From assembly GCA_016928495.1 (NCBI GenBank), contig JAFGKQ010000082.1, positions 1 to 6,931 on the forward strand: DNA of 6,931 nucleotides. The letters run 5' to 3'. The DNA is from Candidatus Fermentibacterales bacterium. Lineage in GTDB: Bacteria > Fermentibacterota > Fermentibacteria > Fermentibacterales > JAFGKQ01. Numbering within the stretch: position 1 is the stretch's first letter; the number at the start of each line of letters is the position of its first letter. Shown here one piece after another: positions 5,891-6,931 of this stretch. The notes under the pieces are model-generated. The model was given only the letters and a program-made list of their open reading frames with translations. It was not told where the DNA came from and made no database searches. The translations under genes were made by a program, and so were the position numbers.

Positions 5891-6931
5891 ATGGACGTGA
5901 TACTGGCAGGCTACAACGTGGACAGCTCGATCCCCGGCCTGGAGAGGGAGGCCGCGACTCCCGAGACCCTGTCCGCCGCCTATGCCAGGATAAGCAGGGA
6001 TCCGAGGCCGGTGACGGAGCTGAGGAAATCCGCCAGGGAGGAGGTGGAGAAGGCCCGCAGGTCCAACAGGACCATAGTCTTCGAGTACGGGCACGGCTCG
6101 GTCGCGGAGCACGCGGTCTTCAACCTGGACGTGCTGGGAGTATCGAGGCTGGCTACGGAGGCGCTGCAGAGCTTCAGGCTGGCCTCCTTCACCGAGAAGT
6201 CGCAGCGCTACGTGCTGCTGCACAGGGACTGGATCGTGCCAGAGGAGCTACCGGATTCCGAGGCAACCGCCTTCCGCGGCTACCTGGAATGCCTCTTCGG
6301 CAGCTACGAGAAGATCTACGAGCTGCTTCTGGAGAGCGGCAGGGACGAGGCGAGGGCGAGGGAGGACGCCAGGTACTGCCTTCCTCTGGCGGCCACCTGT
6401 CAGATGGGCGTGACGATGAACGCCAGGGAGGTCGAGCACGCCGTCAGGCGGTTGAGCGCGCACCCGCTCGCCGAGGTGAGGGAGCTGGCCCGCAGGATGT
6501 TCGAGCAGTGCTCCTCGATAGCTCCCTCGCTGTTCCTCTTCACGGAGCCGACAGCCGTCGACCGCTTCGCCCTGGAGAGGACCCCCTGCGGGGCAGATCA
6601 CGGCGATGTCGCGCTCTACTCCGGAAGCGACGACTCCGAGATCGGCTCCTATCTGCTCTCGCGCAGGACCGGCAGGTCGCAGAGCTATTGCAGGAACCAG
6701 TGGGAGGAGGCCGGCGACGAAGCCAGGGCAGGCGTCTTCGGGGAGGCCCTCGAGGGCCTCAGGCTCCACGACACGCTACCCAGGTGCTGGGAGCTGGCGG
6801 TGTTCCGTTTCGAGCTCAGGCTCTCCTCCTCGGCCTTCGCCCAGCTCAAGCGCCACAGGATGGCGACCCTTCTCCCCTGCAGCTACTCGGCAGACCTCGG
6901 AGTCACCACACCTCCCTGCATCATGGCCCAC
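5891..6931 (+). CDS. thyX: FAD-dependent thymidylate synthase, long tandem-domain form (3'-partial, 347 aa visible)
   Basis: Makes dTMP from dUMP with 5,10-methylene-THF as carbon donor and FAD/NAD(P)H as reductant. Start ATG 5891 has AAGGGG (5876-5881) 9 bases upstream, inside the GH84 gene; the frame has no stop before the window end. Domain 1 (about 1-220) has YGHGSVAEH (66-74), the degenerate signature SFRLASFTEKSQRY (94-107) and ARYCLPL...TMNARE (160-180), whose Arg179 matches the dUMP-activating arginine. A second ThyX-like domain begins around 240 and shows CWELAVFRFELRLSSSAFAQLKRHRMATLLP (299-329) before truncation. Classical ThyX is one domain of about 220-250 aa with RHRxxSxNExSxRY; here the RHR part is only in repeat 2 (Arg321-His322-Arg323) and the ExSQRY part only in repeat 1. 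Long COG1351-type proteins of about 500 aa are known, so the full gene probably extends about 150 more codons. Activity is likely but not certain from the motifs. Confidence 0.9.
   Translation, partial: MDVILAGYNVDSSIPGLEREAATPETLSAAYARISRDPRPVTELRKSAREEVEKARRSNRTIVFEYGHGSVAEHAVFNLDVLGVSRLATEALQSFRLASFTEKSQRYVLLHRDWIVPEELPDSEATAFRGYLECLFGSYEKIYELLLESGRDEARAREDARYCLPLAATCQMGVTMNAREVEHAVRRLSAHPLAEVRELARRMFEQCSSIAPSLFLFTEPTAVDRFALERTPCGADHGDVALYSGSDDSEIGSYLLSRRTGRSQSYCRNQWEEAGDEARAGVFGEALEGLRLHDTLPRCWELAVFRFELRLSSSAFAQLKRHRMATLLPCSYSADLGVTTPPCIMAH

Overview
This is a dense, G+C-rich bacterial window with five protein genes and no RNA gene, mobile element, CRISPR array or phage-like feature that I can see. 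Two genes run off the ends: a geranylgeranyl-reductase-type flavoprotein on the left and a FAD-dependent thymidylate synthase (ThyX) on the right. Long accidental antisense ORFs, frequent AGG arginine codons in a G+C-rich background, a fused formiminotransferase-cyclodeaminase and a long tandem-domain ThyX suggest an uncultured anaerobic bacterium, perhaps from the FCB group or a neighbouring candidate phylum. That placement is a weak inference; nothing here is a taxonomic marker.

Layout. Positions 2-898 (+) hold the C-terminal part of an FAD-dependent geranylgeranyl-reductase family protein. It converges on a minus-strand pair across a 13-base gap containing a perfect 10-base palindrome. The pair is read from right to left: formiminotransferase-cyclodeaminase (4560-2836), then a single-chain transketolase (2849-912) that starts at GTG inside the end of the upstream gene, a 14-base overlap. 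A relatively A+T-rich 135-base divergent region (4561-4695) carries a good sigma70-type promoter for the minus pair. To its right a plus-strand pair begins: a GH84-type beta-N-acetylglucosaminidase without a signal peptide (4696-5889), then one base later thyX (5891 to the window end).

How the genes fit together. Formiminotransferase-cyclodeaminase moves a one-carbon unit from formiminoglutamate to tetrahydrofolate, giving 5,10-methenyl-THF and ammonia. ThyX spends 5,10-methylene-THF to make dTMP. The two divergent transcripts therefore touch the same folate pool. Transketolase links to nucleotide synthesis through ribose 5-phosphate. The GH84 enzyme does not obviously belong to this theme.

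Most of this is core metabolism rather than an obvious new system. The most unusual signal is in ThyX. Its two tandem domains have each lost the opposite half of the classical signature: repeat 1 keeps the E-x-S-Q-R-Y half and repeat 2 keeps the Q-x-x-R-H-R half, as if one chain carries a split active site. The second is an apparently cytoplasmic GH84 enzyme that keeps every catalytic-site residue I could match to the family.
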